64,000 nt of DNA from the NCBI GenBank assembly GCA_029933125.1, contig JAOZOU010000004.1, positions 1 to 64,000 on the forward strand, given 5' to 3'. The notes beneath the pieces are model-generated. The model did not search any database. It saw nothing but the letters and a program-made list of their open reading frames with translations, and was not told where the DNA came from. The DNA comes from a bacterium. Lineage in GTDB: Bacteria > Arandabacterota > Arandabacteria > Arandabacterales > Arandabacteraceae. Of the stretch, positions 54,187 to 62,782 are shown piece by piece. The position numbers and the translations under genes are program-made. Numbering within the stretch: position 1 is the first letter of the stretch; each line of letters begins with the position of its first letter.

Positions 54187-55299
54187 ATGGTAAACCGCAA
54201 GAACATAATGCGATTGCTGCAATTCAGAACTGACAAACACATGGTCATAAGTTTCTATATGGGGATTGGCGTTTACAAGTCCAAACGCAAGGCATATGAG
54301 ATTGAGGCGAAAGACATTATCAAGTCGGCGATGGCAGAAGCCGGCATCGGCGGGGATGTAAAAGAGGAAGTTGAGGCAGATGCCAAACGCATTCTCGATT
54401 TCCTGAGAATGGACTTCATGGGTAGGGCAAGGGGACTTGCCATCTTTGCCTGTGAACCTGAAAACCTCTGGCAGGTCTATCGCTTGCCTGTTACCGTGCC
54501 TGATAGATGTGTCATAGATCACGTTCCCTTCGTTATGCCGATGCTCAAGATAGTCGACGAAGGAAGGCGCTTCTGCGTCGTCGTAACGGATAAGGAGAAG
54601 GCACGTATCTTCACGCTTTATTTAGGTGAGATGACAGAGCGGACTGATCTTTTTGATGTTGTGCCTGGCTGGCACAAGCAAGGTGGCTGGTCTCAGGCAC
54701 GCTACCAAAGACATATTGAAGATCATGTAAACAGACATCTTAAGCATGTTGCTGATTCACTTTTTGATTTTTACAAGCGGGAAGGCTTCGGACATCTTAT
54801 CATTGGGGGGCCTCAGGAGATAAGGACGCGCCTCTATAGGATCCTGCATTCCTATCTTCAAAGGATATTCCGAGGCTTCATCTCTGTGGAGGTGACCTCC
54901 TCGGCTGATGAAATAGCTGAAGCAGCTTCTAAGATCGTTGAAGAGACTGAAAGCAGTCAGTCCAGGCTACTCACACAGCGAATCCTCGAGCCCAAGGGCC
55001 AGCACATTACAGTCAAGGGACTTAAAGAAACGATTGGTGCGCTCGAGGAAGCGAGGGTTCATACACTTGTCTTGGTTGAACATGAGCTCATCCCTGGATC
55101 AATGTGCACAAAGTGTGAGAAGATTGACGTGCCGGGAACCAAAGTTTGCAGCTTGTGCGGAAGTGAGATGCAGGCTGTCGACGATGTATCTGAATATCTT
55201 GCCAGGCTCGCGGTTGGGCAGGATGCGGAGGTGAGTTACGTAAGCAATGGTTTTGGACTTGAGCGTGTTGGTGGTGTTGGTGCAATCTTGAGATGGTAG
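54187..55299 (+). CDS. Bacterial archaeo-eukaryotic release-factor-like protein (BaeRF10/VLRF1-like)
   Basis: A 370-residue protein resembling eRF1/Vms1-type factors: an N-terminal sensor-like part, a central domain with 'GGWSQARYQRHIEDHVNRHL' (the Gln-containing loop where eRF1 has GGQ), an eL30e-like C-terminal half ('LIIGGPQEIRTRLY', 'HTLVLVEHEL'), and a zinc-ribbon 'CTKC...CSLCG'. Such proteins are proposed to release stalled nascent chains from ribosomes. It lies 9 nt after pcm; the pairing of protein repair with ribosome rescue is suggestive only. Confidence 0.68.
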   Translation: MVNRKNIMRLLQFRTDKHMVISFYMGIGVYKSKRKAYEIEAKDIIKSAMAEAGIGGDVKEEVEADAKRILDFLRMDFMGRARGLAIFACEPENLWQVYRLPVTVPDRCVIDHVPFVMPMLKIVDEGRRFCVVVTDKEKARIFTLYLGEMTERTDLFDVVPGWHKQGGWSQARYQRHIEDHVNRHLKHVADSLFDFYKREGFGHLIIGGPQEIRTRLYRILHSYLQRIFRGFISVEVTSSADEIAEAASKIVEETESSQSRLLTQRILEPKGQHITVKGLKETIGALEEARVHTLVLVEHELIPGSMCTKCEKIDVPGTKVCSLCGSEMQAVDDVSEYLARLAVGQDAEVSYVSNGFGLERVGGVGAILRW

Positions 55300-55376
55300 C
55301 AAAGCGCCAGCTTCTTACTTTTTGCGATGACGGGCTTTAGGGCCTGTAGCTTGCGACTTTGATTGACTGAGGTGCT

Positions 55377-56069
55377 ATGATGCCACTTATCAAGATGATA
55401 GGGATTACTAAAGATTATGAGATGGGAGAGGCTGTCGTTCATGCCCTGAGAGGAATAGACCTTGAAGTCGAACCCGGTGAATTCCTTGCAATCGTTGGGC
55501 CTTCAGGTTCTGGCAAATCCACCCTCATGAATCTTATTGGTTGCCTTGATAGGCCAACCTCGGGGGAGTATTATCTCGATGGTCGCAAGGTGAGCGACCT
55601 CGGTGATGATGATCTTGCTCGTATACGCAACAAGCGTATCGGCTTTGTTTTTCAGACCTTCAATCTCTTGCCTCGCACAAATTGTCTGCACAACGTTGAG
55701 CTTCCTCTTCTCTATGCCAACGTTGGCAGAAAGGAGCGTGAAAGGAAAGCCCTTGAGATTCTCGAAAGGGTTGGACTTAGTGACCGTGTCTATCACAATC
55801 CCAATGAACTTTCCGGTGGTGAGCGTCAGCGAGTTGCAATTGCTCGTGCGCTCGTCAATGATCCTGCAATTGTGCTTGCAGATGAGCCGACTGGCAATCT
55901 TGACAGCAAGACGGGATCGGAGATAATGTCAATCTTCACCGACCTTAATAAAGAAGGCAAAACTATTGTGCTTGTCACCCACGAACGCTATATTGCTGAC
56001 TATTCCAAAAGGATCGTCTTCCTTCGGGATGGCACGATCGTGAGTGAGGATAGTGGTATCCTGCGCTGA
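55377..56069 (+). CDS. ABC transporter ATP-binding protein (LolD/MacB type)
   Basis: A 230-residue ATPase with Walker A 'GPSGSGKST', signature 'LSGGERQRVAIARAL', Walker B 'VLADEPTGNLDSKTG' and H-loop 'VTHE', matching the LolD/MacB/FtsE branch. No FtsX/MacB-type permease is adjacent, so its partner must be elsewhere. ATG 55377 has GAGGTG upstream; a second ATG follows directly. The gene converges with lysC. Confidence 0.92.
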   Translation: MMPLIKMIGITKDYEMGEAVVHALRGIDLEVEPGEFLAIVGPSGSGKSTLMNLIGCLDRPTSGEYYLDGRKVSDLGDDDLARIRNKRIGFVFQTFNLLPRTNCLHNVELPLLYANVGRKERERKALEILERVGLSDRVYHNPNELSGGERQRVAIARALVNDPAIVLADEPTGNLDSKTGSEIMSIFTDLNKEGKTIVLVTHERYIADYSKRIVFLRDGTIVSEDSGILR

Positions 56070-56079
56070 GGCATCCTCT

Positions 56080-57288
56080 CTATGAGGGACTATCGAGACC
56101 AAGATCGCTGTGGAGGTTCCTTATTGCATTTACCACCCTATCACGTTTGGTGAGAACCGTAAGTGATATACCCGAAGTTGATATTGCAAGCGGTTTAAGG
56201 CCGCTTCGCGAAAGGCTGGCAAGTACTTCTTTTGCGATTCGGGGTCTGGCACACAACCCGTTGCCCACAACAGAGATCGTCGCGACTTCGGTATCTACCC
56301 TGAGATTGGATATCCCTAGGGAATCCATCTCGCTTGCTACTTCATCAAAATGTTCTTCCGGTAGCACAATCAGGACCCTGCCCTCCTCGCTTGAGACAAT
56401 TATGAGTTTTGCTGGAATACCTAAAGCCTCCAACTTTCCCAGAATCTCCTCACTCGCCCTCATAGGATCATCAAGGCCTCTGGCTTCTATACTTGCAACA
56501 TTTAGGTCCTGAGTTATCCCCCTTATCTCAGCACGTTCGATATTTTCCTTTGCAGTTACCACTGTTCCAGGCTCCTTGCTAAAGGATGATTGGACATGGA
56601 CGTCAACCTTAAAACGCCTTGCAATATCAACGCTGCGCCAATGGAGAACGCCGGCACCGCAGAATGCAAGCTCAAGCATCTCATCGTAGGAGATTGCCTC
56701 GAGCTTTTTGGCTTTCGGAACAAGCCTTGGATCAGCTGTATATACGCCACCAACATCGGTGAATATCTCGCATCTGGCAGCATTGAATGCAGCAGCCAGG
56801 GCAACACAGGTCGTATCCGAACCGCCCCTTCCAAGGGTTGTAACCTCTTTGTTAGGGCTTACCCCCTGAAAACCTGCAACTATAACAATTTTACCCTTGT
56901 TCAATTCATCTTGCACCCTAAAAGCTCGTACATCAATGATCCTGGCACGCGTATGCGCTGTATCGGTTACGATGCCACTCTGCGAGCCTGTAAACGATAT
57001 TGCCTCATAGCCTAATTCACTTATCGCCATGGACAGAAGCGACATGGAAATACGCTCGCCTGCAGTGAGTAGCATGTCGAGTTCACGTCTAGGAGGATTT
57101 GGTGATACAACCTTAGCAAGCTGGAATAGACGATCGGTGGTGTCTCCCATGGCTGAGACAACCACTATGACATCGCTGCCCTTGCGCTTCTCTCGAACAA
57201 CTCTTGATGCGACTTGCTTTATGCGTTCAGGTGTTGCGAGTGAGGAACCACCAAATTTCTGGATGACAAGATTTTTTGCTACCCTCAC
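56080..57288 (-). CDS. lysC: Aspartate kinase
   Basis: A 402-residue enzyme: '[16 protein letters not shown]', '[12 protein letters not shown]', '[16 protein letters not shown]', '[19 protein letters not shown]', '[15 protein letters not shown]' and two C-terminal ACT domains ('[11 protein letters not shown]', '[16 protein letters not shown]'), which usually bind lysine or threonine for feedback control. It starts the aspartate-family amino-acid pathway. GTG 57288 has a GAGG upstream. It is the only gene of that pathway here. Confidence 0.94.
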   Translation of the reverse strand: MRVAKNLVIQKFGGSSLATPERIKQVASRVVREKRKGSDVIVVVSAMGDTTDRLFQLAKVVSPNPPRRELDMLLTAGERISMSLLSMAISELGYEAISFTGSQSGIVTDTAHTRARIIDVRAFRVQDELNKGKIVIVAGFQGVSPNKEVTTLGRGGSDTTCVALAAAFNAARCEIFTDVGGVYTADPRLVPKAKKLEAISYDEMLELAFCGAGVLHWRSVDIARRFKVDVHVQSSFSKEPGTVVTAKENIERAEIRGITQDLNVASIEARGLDDPMRASEEILGKLEALGIPAKLIIVSSEEGRVLIVLPEEHFDEVASEMDSLGISNLRVDTEVATISVVGNGLCARPRIAKEVLASLSRSGLKPLAISTSGISLTVLTKRDRVVNAIRNLHSDLGLDSPS

Positions 57289-57300
57289 AATTATCCTCGC

Positions 57301-57330
57301 TTTACTAGTTTGACGGCATTATGTTAAAAT
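57301..57330 (+). promoter_or_regulatory. Extended -10 promoter for the 57388 lipoprotein
   Basis: TTTACT at 57301, 18-bp spacer, TG-T-TAAAAT (-10 at 57325). Confidence 0.45.
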
Positions 57331-57387
57331 GCTTGGCGTTTTCATGGCAAGGGTAATGTATTTGATGTCTCCACAGGGGGTTGCTCA

Positions 57388-58017
57388 ATGAGATCTAAGC
57401 CAGTTCTTTTTCTTGCTGTTGTTGTCTTGATGGTTGGTTGTGGAATATGGGGTGTGAAAAGGGCTCCGGTCGAAAACCTGCCCGAAGATGCTGATCCAGA
57501 AGTCAAGATCGACATGCTCGAAAATATGAAGACAGACTACCCCGATGATCCCAATCTCTATTTCACACTTGCCAATCTGTACTATGACCAGCTAATGGTG
57601 GATGAGGCTCGAACCAACTACGAGAAGGCTCTCGCTGTTGATCCCAAGTTCAACAAAGCGAGAGTCAATCTTGCTATGTTGCTGCTTGAGTCAGATGAGG
57701 TTGATTCAGCAAAGACCCTCCTTGAGCAAGCAATCAAGATGGATGATAAGGATGCCAAGGCTTATACAAATCTTGGGCTTCTCTATTATGCTCAGAAGGA
57801 TATTGACAAGGCTGTCCACTACTTCGACCAAGCAGTCGAGGTTGATTCCACATGTGCTGAAGCTCATTACAATCTCGGGATGGCTTTTGCCGAGTCAGGG
57901 CTTCTCCTTGAAGCAATAAGAGAGTGGCGCAAGGTTGTTGAGCTTGCACCTGACAGTGACATAGCTGAGCAAGCCAAGATGTCTCTGGAGAGAACGGAGA
58001 AGCTTCTCAAGCGATAG
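57388..58017 (+). CDS. TPR-repeat lipoprotein
   Basis: 209 residues: lipobox 'LMVGC' (Cys about 18), then about five TPRs ('NLYFTLANLYYDQLMVDEARTNYEKALAVDPKFNKARV' region onward). A scaffold role in the periplasm is likely. A second, larger TPR lipoprotein follows behind its own promoter; the two may act together. Confidence 0.85.
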   Translation: MRSKPVLFLAVVVLMVGCGIWGVKRAPVENLPEDADPEVKIDMLENMKTDYPDDPNLYFTLANLYYDQLMVDEARTNYEKALAVDPKFNKARVNLAMLLLESDEVDSAKTLLEQAIKMDDKDAKAYTNLGLLYYAQKDIDKAVHYFDQAVEVDSTCAEAHYNLGMAFAESGLLLEAIREWRKVVELAPDSDIAEQAKMSLERTEKLLKR

Positions 58018-58073
58018 GGTGGTAGGGAGACGACGCTAGGCATTCTGCCGGTATGGGAGTAACTCCAAATGGA

Positions 58074-58102
58074 TTGACAGGCTTAGGTTGATTTGTTAAT
58101 GT
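58074..58102 (+). promoter_or_regulatory. Promoter for the 58158 TPR lipoprotein
   Basis: Perfect TTGACA at 58074, 17-bp spacer, TAATGT at 58097. Confidence 0.65.
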
Positions 58103-58157
58103 GTCTCGGCACAAAATCGGACGCTGTCAATATGCAGTTGCGAAAGGAGTGGAATCC

Positions 58158-59297
58158 ATGAGAGTTCGCACGGTGTTGGCTGGCTTTTTCGTTATGCTGG
58201 TCGCTCTTAGCGGTTGTGTGAGCCAACAGGCATCTCAACAGCCCGTGGCAACTCCTAAGAAGGAGGAGCCTCAGATTAGTGAAGTCGACAAGCATTATTA
58301 TCTTGGTGCTGAATACTTGCGTAATGAGATGTACGGAGATGCGACTCGTGAATTCAAGAAGGTACTTGAGTTAGATCCTAACTATCAGAAAGCTTATGCG
58401 AACCTGGGCTTCATCTACCTCCAGCAGGGACGACTTGACGAATCCATCCAGATGTATAAGAAATCAGTGGAGCTCGCTCCCAACGATGCTGAAGCGCATG
58501 CTGCATTGGGTTGGGCTTACATGGCTGATGGCAAGTTTGGCAAAGCTCTCGATGAGTACCAGACAGCAATCAGGCTTGAGCCGGATAAGCCTGACTTCTT
58601 TCTCAATCTTGGGGCAGCCTATGATAAGCAGGGAAGATTGGCAGAGGCTATTGAGGCAGATCGTAAAGCCGTTGAGCTCGACCCCAACAATCTCAAGAAT
58701 GTTTTGACTCTTGCTAACATACTTTATGAGAACAATCTCTATGTAGATGCGATCAGTGTATATTCCCACGCTCTGAGGCTTGATCCTGAGCAGTTTAGCG
58801 TAATCAAAACCCTCGGTTTCCTAAATCTTAAAGTGGAGAACTTTGCAGCAGCTGTGGACTTCTACGAGCGAGCAGTTGCCAAGAGGCCTGATGATGCCCA
58901 GATACGCTACTGGCTTGCTGCTGCCTATGATAAGCTGGGCAAGACTGACAAGGCGATTGAGCATATGCAAAAGGCATTGGATCTTGATCCCCAGAACAAG
59001 GATCTCTACTGGCTTCTCGGGGATCTTTATAACAAAGCCAAGCGTTACAGCGAGGCGATAGCTATTGCCAAAAAAGGACTCGAAATCGATCCTCTCAATG
59101 CTGGATCCTATTGCGTATGGGGTAAGGCACTTGAGAAGATGGAACGTTACGAGGAAGCAATTGACCGCTTCCAGAAAGCTGTCAATTGCCATGATCCCAA
59201 CTGGACCCCCTATGCCAAGAAGGAAATAGAGCGCCAGCAGAAGCTCATCGAGATTCGCGAGCTAAAGAAACAGCAGCAGGAGCTCGAAGGAGAATAG
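58158..59297 (+). CDS. TPR-repeat lipoprotein with basic/Gln-rich tail
   Basis: 379 residues: lipobox 'LVALSGC' (Cys about 20), a short P/Q/E-rich linker, about nine TPRs ('AYANLGFIYLQQGRLDESIQMYKKSVELAPNDAEAH' pattern, near-consensus W/L/G/Y/A/F/A/P spacing) and a charged helix rich in Lys, Gln and Glu at the end. ATG 58158 has AAAGGAG upstream; the open frame begins further up, across the promoter. Likely a large protein-interaction solenoid at the membrane. Confidence 0.87.
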   Translation: MRVRTVLAGFFVMLVALSGCVSQQASQQPVATPKKEEPQISEVDKHYYLGAEYLRNEMYGDATREFKKVLELDPNYQKAYANLGFIYLQQGRLDESIQMYKKSVELAPNDAEAHAALGWAYMADGKFGKALDEYQTAIRLEPDKPDFFLNLGAAYDKQGRLAEAIEADRKAVELDPNNLKNVLTLANILYENNLYVDAISVYSHALRLDPEQFSVIKTLGFLNLKVENFAAAVDFYERAVAKRPDDAQIRYWLAAAYDKLGKTDKAIEHMQKALDLDPQNKDLYWLLGDLYNKAKRYSEAIAIAKKGLEIDPLNAGSYCVWGKALEKMERYEEAIDRFQKAVNCHDPNWTPYAKKEIERQQKLIEIRELKKQQQELEGE

Positions 59298-59346
59298 GGG
59301 ACTCAAAAGACGTACCCCACAACCTCTTCAGTAACCTGGTTTGGTC

Positions 59347-59375
59347 TTGACACCAAATTAAGCCGTTGTTATACA
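59347..59375 (+). promoter_or_regulatory. tRNA operon promoter
   Basis: TTGACA at 59347, 17-bp spacer, TATACA at 59370; the first tRNA begins 18 nt later. Confidence 0.75.
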
Positions 59376-59393
59376 ATTATCAGAGGAAGTAGC

Positions 59394-59479
59394 GGAGGGA
59401 TGGCCGAGCGGTCTAAGGCGGCGGTCTTGAAAACCGTTGACCGAAAGGTCCGTGGGTTCGAATCCTACTCCCTCCGCCA
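59394..59479 (+). tRNA. tRNA-Ser(UGA), CCA encoded
   Basis: Acceptor GGAGGGA pairs with TCCCTCC; the anticodon arm GCGGT-CTTGAAA-ACCGT gives anticodon TGA; a variable arm (ACCGAAAGGT) and the T-loop GTTCGAATC are present. The CCA end is encoded at 59477-59479. Confidence 0.95.
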
Positions 59480-59497
59480 ACTGGTGTTTTACCGCAC

Positions 59498-59591
<94 letters not shown>

Positions 59592-59623
59592 GTCATGTGG
59601 CTTGAGCACAACGGGGAGAGCAA

Positions 59624-59653
59624 GCAATTGAACTCAATATTGAGTTTGATTGC
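59624..59653 (+). other. 30-nt palindrome between tRNA-Ser(GCU) and tRNA-Arg
   Basis: GCAATTGAACTCAAT is followed directly by ATTGAGTTTGATTGC; as RNA it pairs over all 15 positions if two G-U wobbles are allowed. No T-run follows. It may guide tRNA processing, block read-through, or bind a protein. Confidence 0.6.
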
Positions 59654-59700
59654 AAGCGTACATGCATAGAGATCACTATCGAGGATATGGAATTGGAGGT

Positions 59701-59774
59701 GCGCCTGTAGCTCAATTGGATAGAGCGCGTGGCTACGGACCACGAGGTTGCGGGTTCGAGTCCTGCCGGGCGCG
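59701..59774 (+). tRNA. tRNA-Arg(ACG), CCA not encoded
   Basis: Acceptor GCGCCTG pairs with CGGGCGC (one G-T); D-arm AGCTCAATTGGATAGAGC; anticodon arm CGTGG-CTACGGA-CCACG, anticodon ACG; T-loop GTTCGAGTC. After the discriminator G comes CTTTTCTTTT, so CCA must be added, unlike the two tRNA-Ser genes. Confidence 0.95.
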
Positions 59775-59805
59775 CTTTTCTTTTGTTTCCTTAGGGGGTG
59801 CCAGG

Positions 59806-60681
59806 ATGAGATTGGTAGGTGTGGGACTTGTTGTTTTGCTCCTGGTCGCAGTGATGGTGGCACAAGGCCCTGCGCGAACGCTCGTTGTTCCGAAACAGAT
59901 CAGTCAAGTGAGCGAAGCTGTAAGAGAGGCTTACTATGGTGATACGGTGCTTGTCTATCCAGGTAGATATAGAGTTCAGGAAACCTTGCGAAGTGGAGTG
60001 AAACTCCTCTCAGCAAAGGGACCTGACTCAACCATCCTGTGGAACAGAAGATGGCACATACTCAAGCTCGTCGATTGTGATCTGGAGACTGTGGTCTCAG
60101 GTTTCACCTTTGCAGGAAGAGGAAGCAATGTGTGCCTTGCCTGTACTACAGGTGCACCTTCAATTATCAACAATGTCATAAAGGACTCGTGGGATGGGAT
60201 AAGCCTTTATAAGTGCAATGCTTACGTGAAGGGCAATCGTATTACTGGATGCAATAGAGGAATAGACATGGATCATAGTGATCCAGAGATTGTCGAGAAC
60301 GAGTTCTACAAGAATGGCGATGCTCTATCCATCGTGAGCTCCTCTCCTGTAATTGCTCGATGCACCTTTGATGGCAATAGCAGAGCTATTCTTATCCTCG
60401 GTCATTCATATCCATCAATTGGGGGCTCGCTTAATACAGCAAATGACATTCTGAAGAATGGCTACACCATATACAATGCTGGGCTTAAGATTGAAGGTAC
60501 CGAATACACTGATAAGCCGGAAGTGGCTGTAGCTACCTACAATTACTGGGGAAGTGACTGCCCAGATGAGAAGCGTATGCGAGGTGAGGTCGTCATAAAA
60601 CCGTGGACAAATGCAGCACATGATACCCTCTTCGAGGAGTGTCCTGAAAAGGTTGAGGAGACCGAACCCAAGCAGGAGTAG
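59806..60681 (+). CDS. Secreted right-handed beta-helix protein
   Basis: 291 residues from ATG 59806 (CAGG upstream, just after the tRNA). A signal peptide ('LVVLLLVAVMVAQG') precedes pectate-lyase-like/DUF1565 repeats: 'QISQVSEAVREAYYGDTVLVYPGRY', 'NNVIKDSWDGISLYKC', 'NRITGCNRGIDMDHSDPEIVENEF', 'SSPVIARCTFDGN'. These coils bind or cleave polysaccharides in other proteins; no catalytic set is evident. The open frame extends upstream only by translating the tRNA-Arg gene. Confidence 0.83.
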   Translation: MRLVGVGLVVLLLVAVMVAQGPARTLVVPKQISQVSEAVREAYYGDTVLVYPGRYRVQETLRSGVKLLSAKGPDSTILWNRRWHILKLVDCDLETVVSGFTFAGRGSNVCLACTTGAPSIINNVIKDSWDGISLYKCNAYVKGNRITGCNRGIDMDHSDPEIVENEFYKNGDALSIVSSSPVIARCTFDGNSRAILILGHSYPSIGGSLNTANDILKNGYTIYNAGLKIEGTEYTDKPEVAVATYNYWGSDCPDEKRMRGEVVIKPWTNAAHDTLFEECPEKVEETEPKQE

Positions 60682-60736
60682 ATCTCGCCCTCTGCTTGAG
60701 CAGTCTAAGCCCCCTGAGCCGTCGAGGGAGCCCGTA

Positions 60737-62782
60737 GTGGCAGTAGCTCCAGCATGGAAACGCCGCCTTTTCCTGATAGTATTTGCCATCGCTCTCACCG
60801 TTCGAATTGCCTACATAGTCGATCTGAGAAATTCTCCATACTATGAACACCCAATTCTTGATGCCTACTGGTATGATTCCCGCGCTCAGGAAGTTCTGGC
60901 TGGGGATAGCCTTGCAAGCCAGGGAGCCTTCAGAGTCCCCCTGTACATTTACTTCCTCACTGGCTGTTATTCTCTCTTTGGGCATGAATATGGCGGCGTT
61001 CTTAGCATTCAGGCAATACTTGGATCGCTAGCCTGTGGCATTGTCTTGCTTCTGGGCTTGCGGATTTTTGGACTTGCTGGTGGCTTGATCGCTGGATTGG
61101 GATTGGCTCTTTACCGTATGGCTATCTTCTCCGATGGTGAGCTCCTTCCAACGACACTTTTCATTGTACTTGTTCTTCTGGGAGCTTACTATGTTGTGGA
61201 GCTCCTTAGAACTGATAGATACAGCAAGGCCCTGGTGGGTGGCTTGTGGCTCGGGCTCGCCTTTCTTACTCGGCCTGATGTACTTCCATTCGTTGTTGCA
61301 GTTGTGGTTCTTATCTTCATCACCTTTAGTCTTAAGAAAGCCTTCGGTGCTACCGTTTTAGTCATCATACCCATAGTTGTGGCGATGTTACTTCTTGGCT
61401 TCCGCAACAGGACGATATCTGGGGAATTCTATGTCTTCTCACCTCAGGGAGCGGTAAATCTCTATGCTGGCAATTCCCTGGCTTCGGATGGCAAAACACC
61501 TCAGGCCCCAGCCACTCGAACTCCCTACACTATAACGGCTGATCCAGGTCAGGATGCTATGCTTCTGGCATCCAAGGTTGCAGCAAGCGAAGACATGGGG
61601 CGTGAGCTTTCCGACCGTGAACTTGGACGCTATTATCTCGAACGCACCCTGCGCGAGATCCAAAGCAAGCCTGTAAGGTGGATAGGGCTTCTTCTGCGTA
61701 AAGTATATTACTTTCTAAATTCTTACGAACGAAGCGACATCAAGCCCTTATGGCGTTTTGGCCGAAGGCATTCGAAAGTTTTTGCAATGCCGCTTCTCTC
61801 ATATGCGATCCTGATGCCCCTTGGTTTGCTCGGCGCAGGTCTTGTAGTGGCCAGGCGCATAAAGCTCGCCTACATAGCACTTGCCGGCTTGCTTGCCTTT
61901 GGGTTTAACTCAGTTGTCTTCTTTGTCTCCTGGAGGAATCGTCTTCCTGCTGTAGCATTTCTCTGGATACTGGCTGGCTATGCAGTGACCCATGTCGTTT
62001 CGCAGGTTCATGCCGGAAGATGGTCCAGAGTTCTATCCTGTGGGGTAATCATTTTCCTGCTTGCTCTTGTCTCAAAATCTCATTTCTTTGGTGTCACGGA
62101 CGAGCCATTTGCAACCCAATATATGGTAAATGAGGCAGCCGTCTATGCCATGAGTGGCAAGTATGATGAAGCAATCGCCATCTACGAAGAAGCGATAGGT
62201 GCTGACCCTGCAAATCCGAGTCCCTACTATTTACTTGGTAAAGTCTATGCCAAACTTGGCAAGATTGATGAATGCAGGAAGATGATGGCAGCGGCTACGC
62301 GACTCAATCGTGCATATCTTCCTTATGCCCATCTCACAATTGGTGTGGCTTTGACCAAGAATGGCGACCTTGGAGGCGCTGCTGAGGAATTCACTCAAGC
62401 CCTTGCTGCTGATCCAAATCTTGGGCTTGCTGCTTACAATCTTGGACTTTGTCTTCTCAATGCCGGTAGGTTCGAGGAGGCCAGAACTGCCCTCATGCGT
62501 GCTGAGACCCTTTGCGCCGATGATGCTCAGACGATGAGTGCCATCGCAATTGCCTGGATCAAGCTGGGAGAGGCCGAGCGTGCTGAGGGTATAGTGAGGA
62601 AGATCCTAAGAAGTCATCCAAAGGATGTTGATGTTCTCTATGCCCTGGGACTAGCCCTCGAGGCTCAGGGTAAGAACGATGAGGCTCTTGGTTATTTCAA
62701 AATGGCACTCAGGTATCGTCCAGATCGCGAGGCGATAAGGACAAAAGTGCGCCAACTTGAGAGCCTGAATTCACTGAGATGA
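60737..62782 (+). CDS. GT39/PMT-family glycosyltransferase-like membrane protein with C-terminal TPRs
   Basis: About 681 residues from GTG 60737, preceded by GAGGGAG; ATG 60611 would add 42 Arg/Pro-rich residues overlapping the beta-helix gene. The N-terminal half has about eleven hydrophobic helices with 'HPILDAYWYDSRAQEVLAGD' (acidic site of the GT-C class) and 'GLAFLTRPDVLPF'; from about residue 470 there are six TPRs ('AVYAMSGKYDEAIAIYEEAIGADPANPSPYYLLGKVY'). It probably transfers lipid-linked sugars in the periplasm. Its stop overlaps the next ATG. Confidence 0.85.
   Translation: MAVAPAWKRRLFLIVFAIALTVRIAYIVDLRNSPYYEHPILDAYWYDSRAQEVLAGDSLASQGAFRVPLYIYFLTGCYSLFGHEYGGVLSIQAILGSLACGIVLLLGLRIFGLAGGLIAGLGLALYRMAIFSDGELLPTTLFIVLVLLGAYYVVELLRTDRYSKALVGGLWLGLAFLTRPDVLPFVVAVVVLIFITFSLKKAFGATVLVIIPIVVAMLLLGFRNRTISGEFYVFSPQGAVNLYAGNSLASDGKTPQAPATRTPYTITADPGQDAMLLASKVAASEDMGRELSDRELGRYYLERTLREIQSKPVRWIGLLLRKVYYFLNSYERSDIKPLWRFGRRHSKVFAMPLLSYAILMPLGLLGAGLVVARRIKLAYIALAGLLAFGFNSVVFFVSWRNRLPAVAFLWILAGYAVTHVVSQVHAGRWSRVLSCGVIIFLLALVSKSHFFGVTDEPFATQYMVNEAAVYAMSGKYDEAIAIYEEAIGADPANPSPYYLLGKVYAKLGKIDECRKMMAAATRLNRAYLPYAHLTIGVALTKNGDLGGAAEEFTQALAADPNLGLAAYNLGLCLLNAGRFEEARTALMRAETLCADDAQTMSAIAIAWIKLGEAERAEGIVRKILRSHPKDVDVLYALGLALEAQGKNDEALGYFKMALRYRPDREAIRTKVRQLESLNSLR

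Noticed and set aside
59650-59805. Upstream extension of the beta-helix gene (reads APVAQLDRARGYG...)
   Set aside because: It is translation of the tRNA-Arg gene; the true start is ATG 59806 with a signal peptide.
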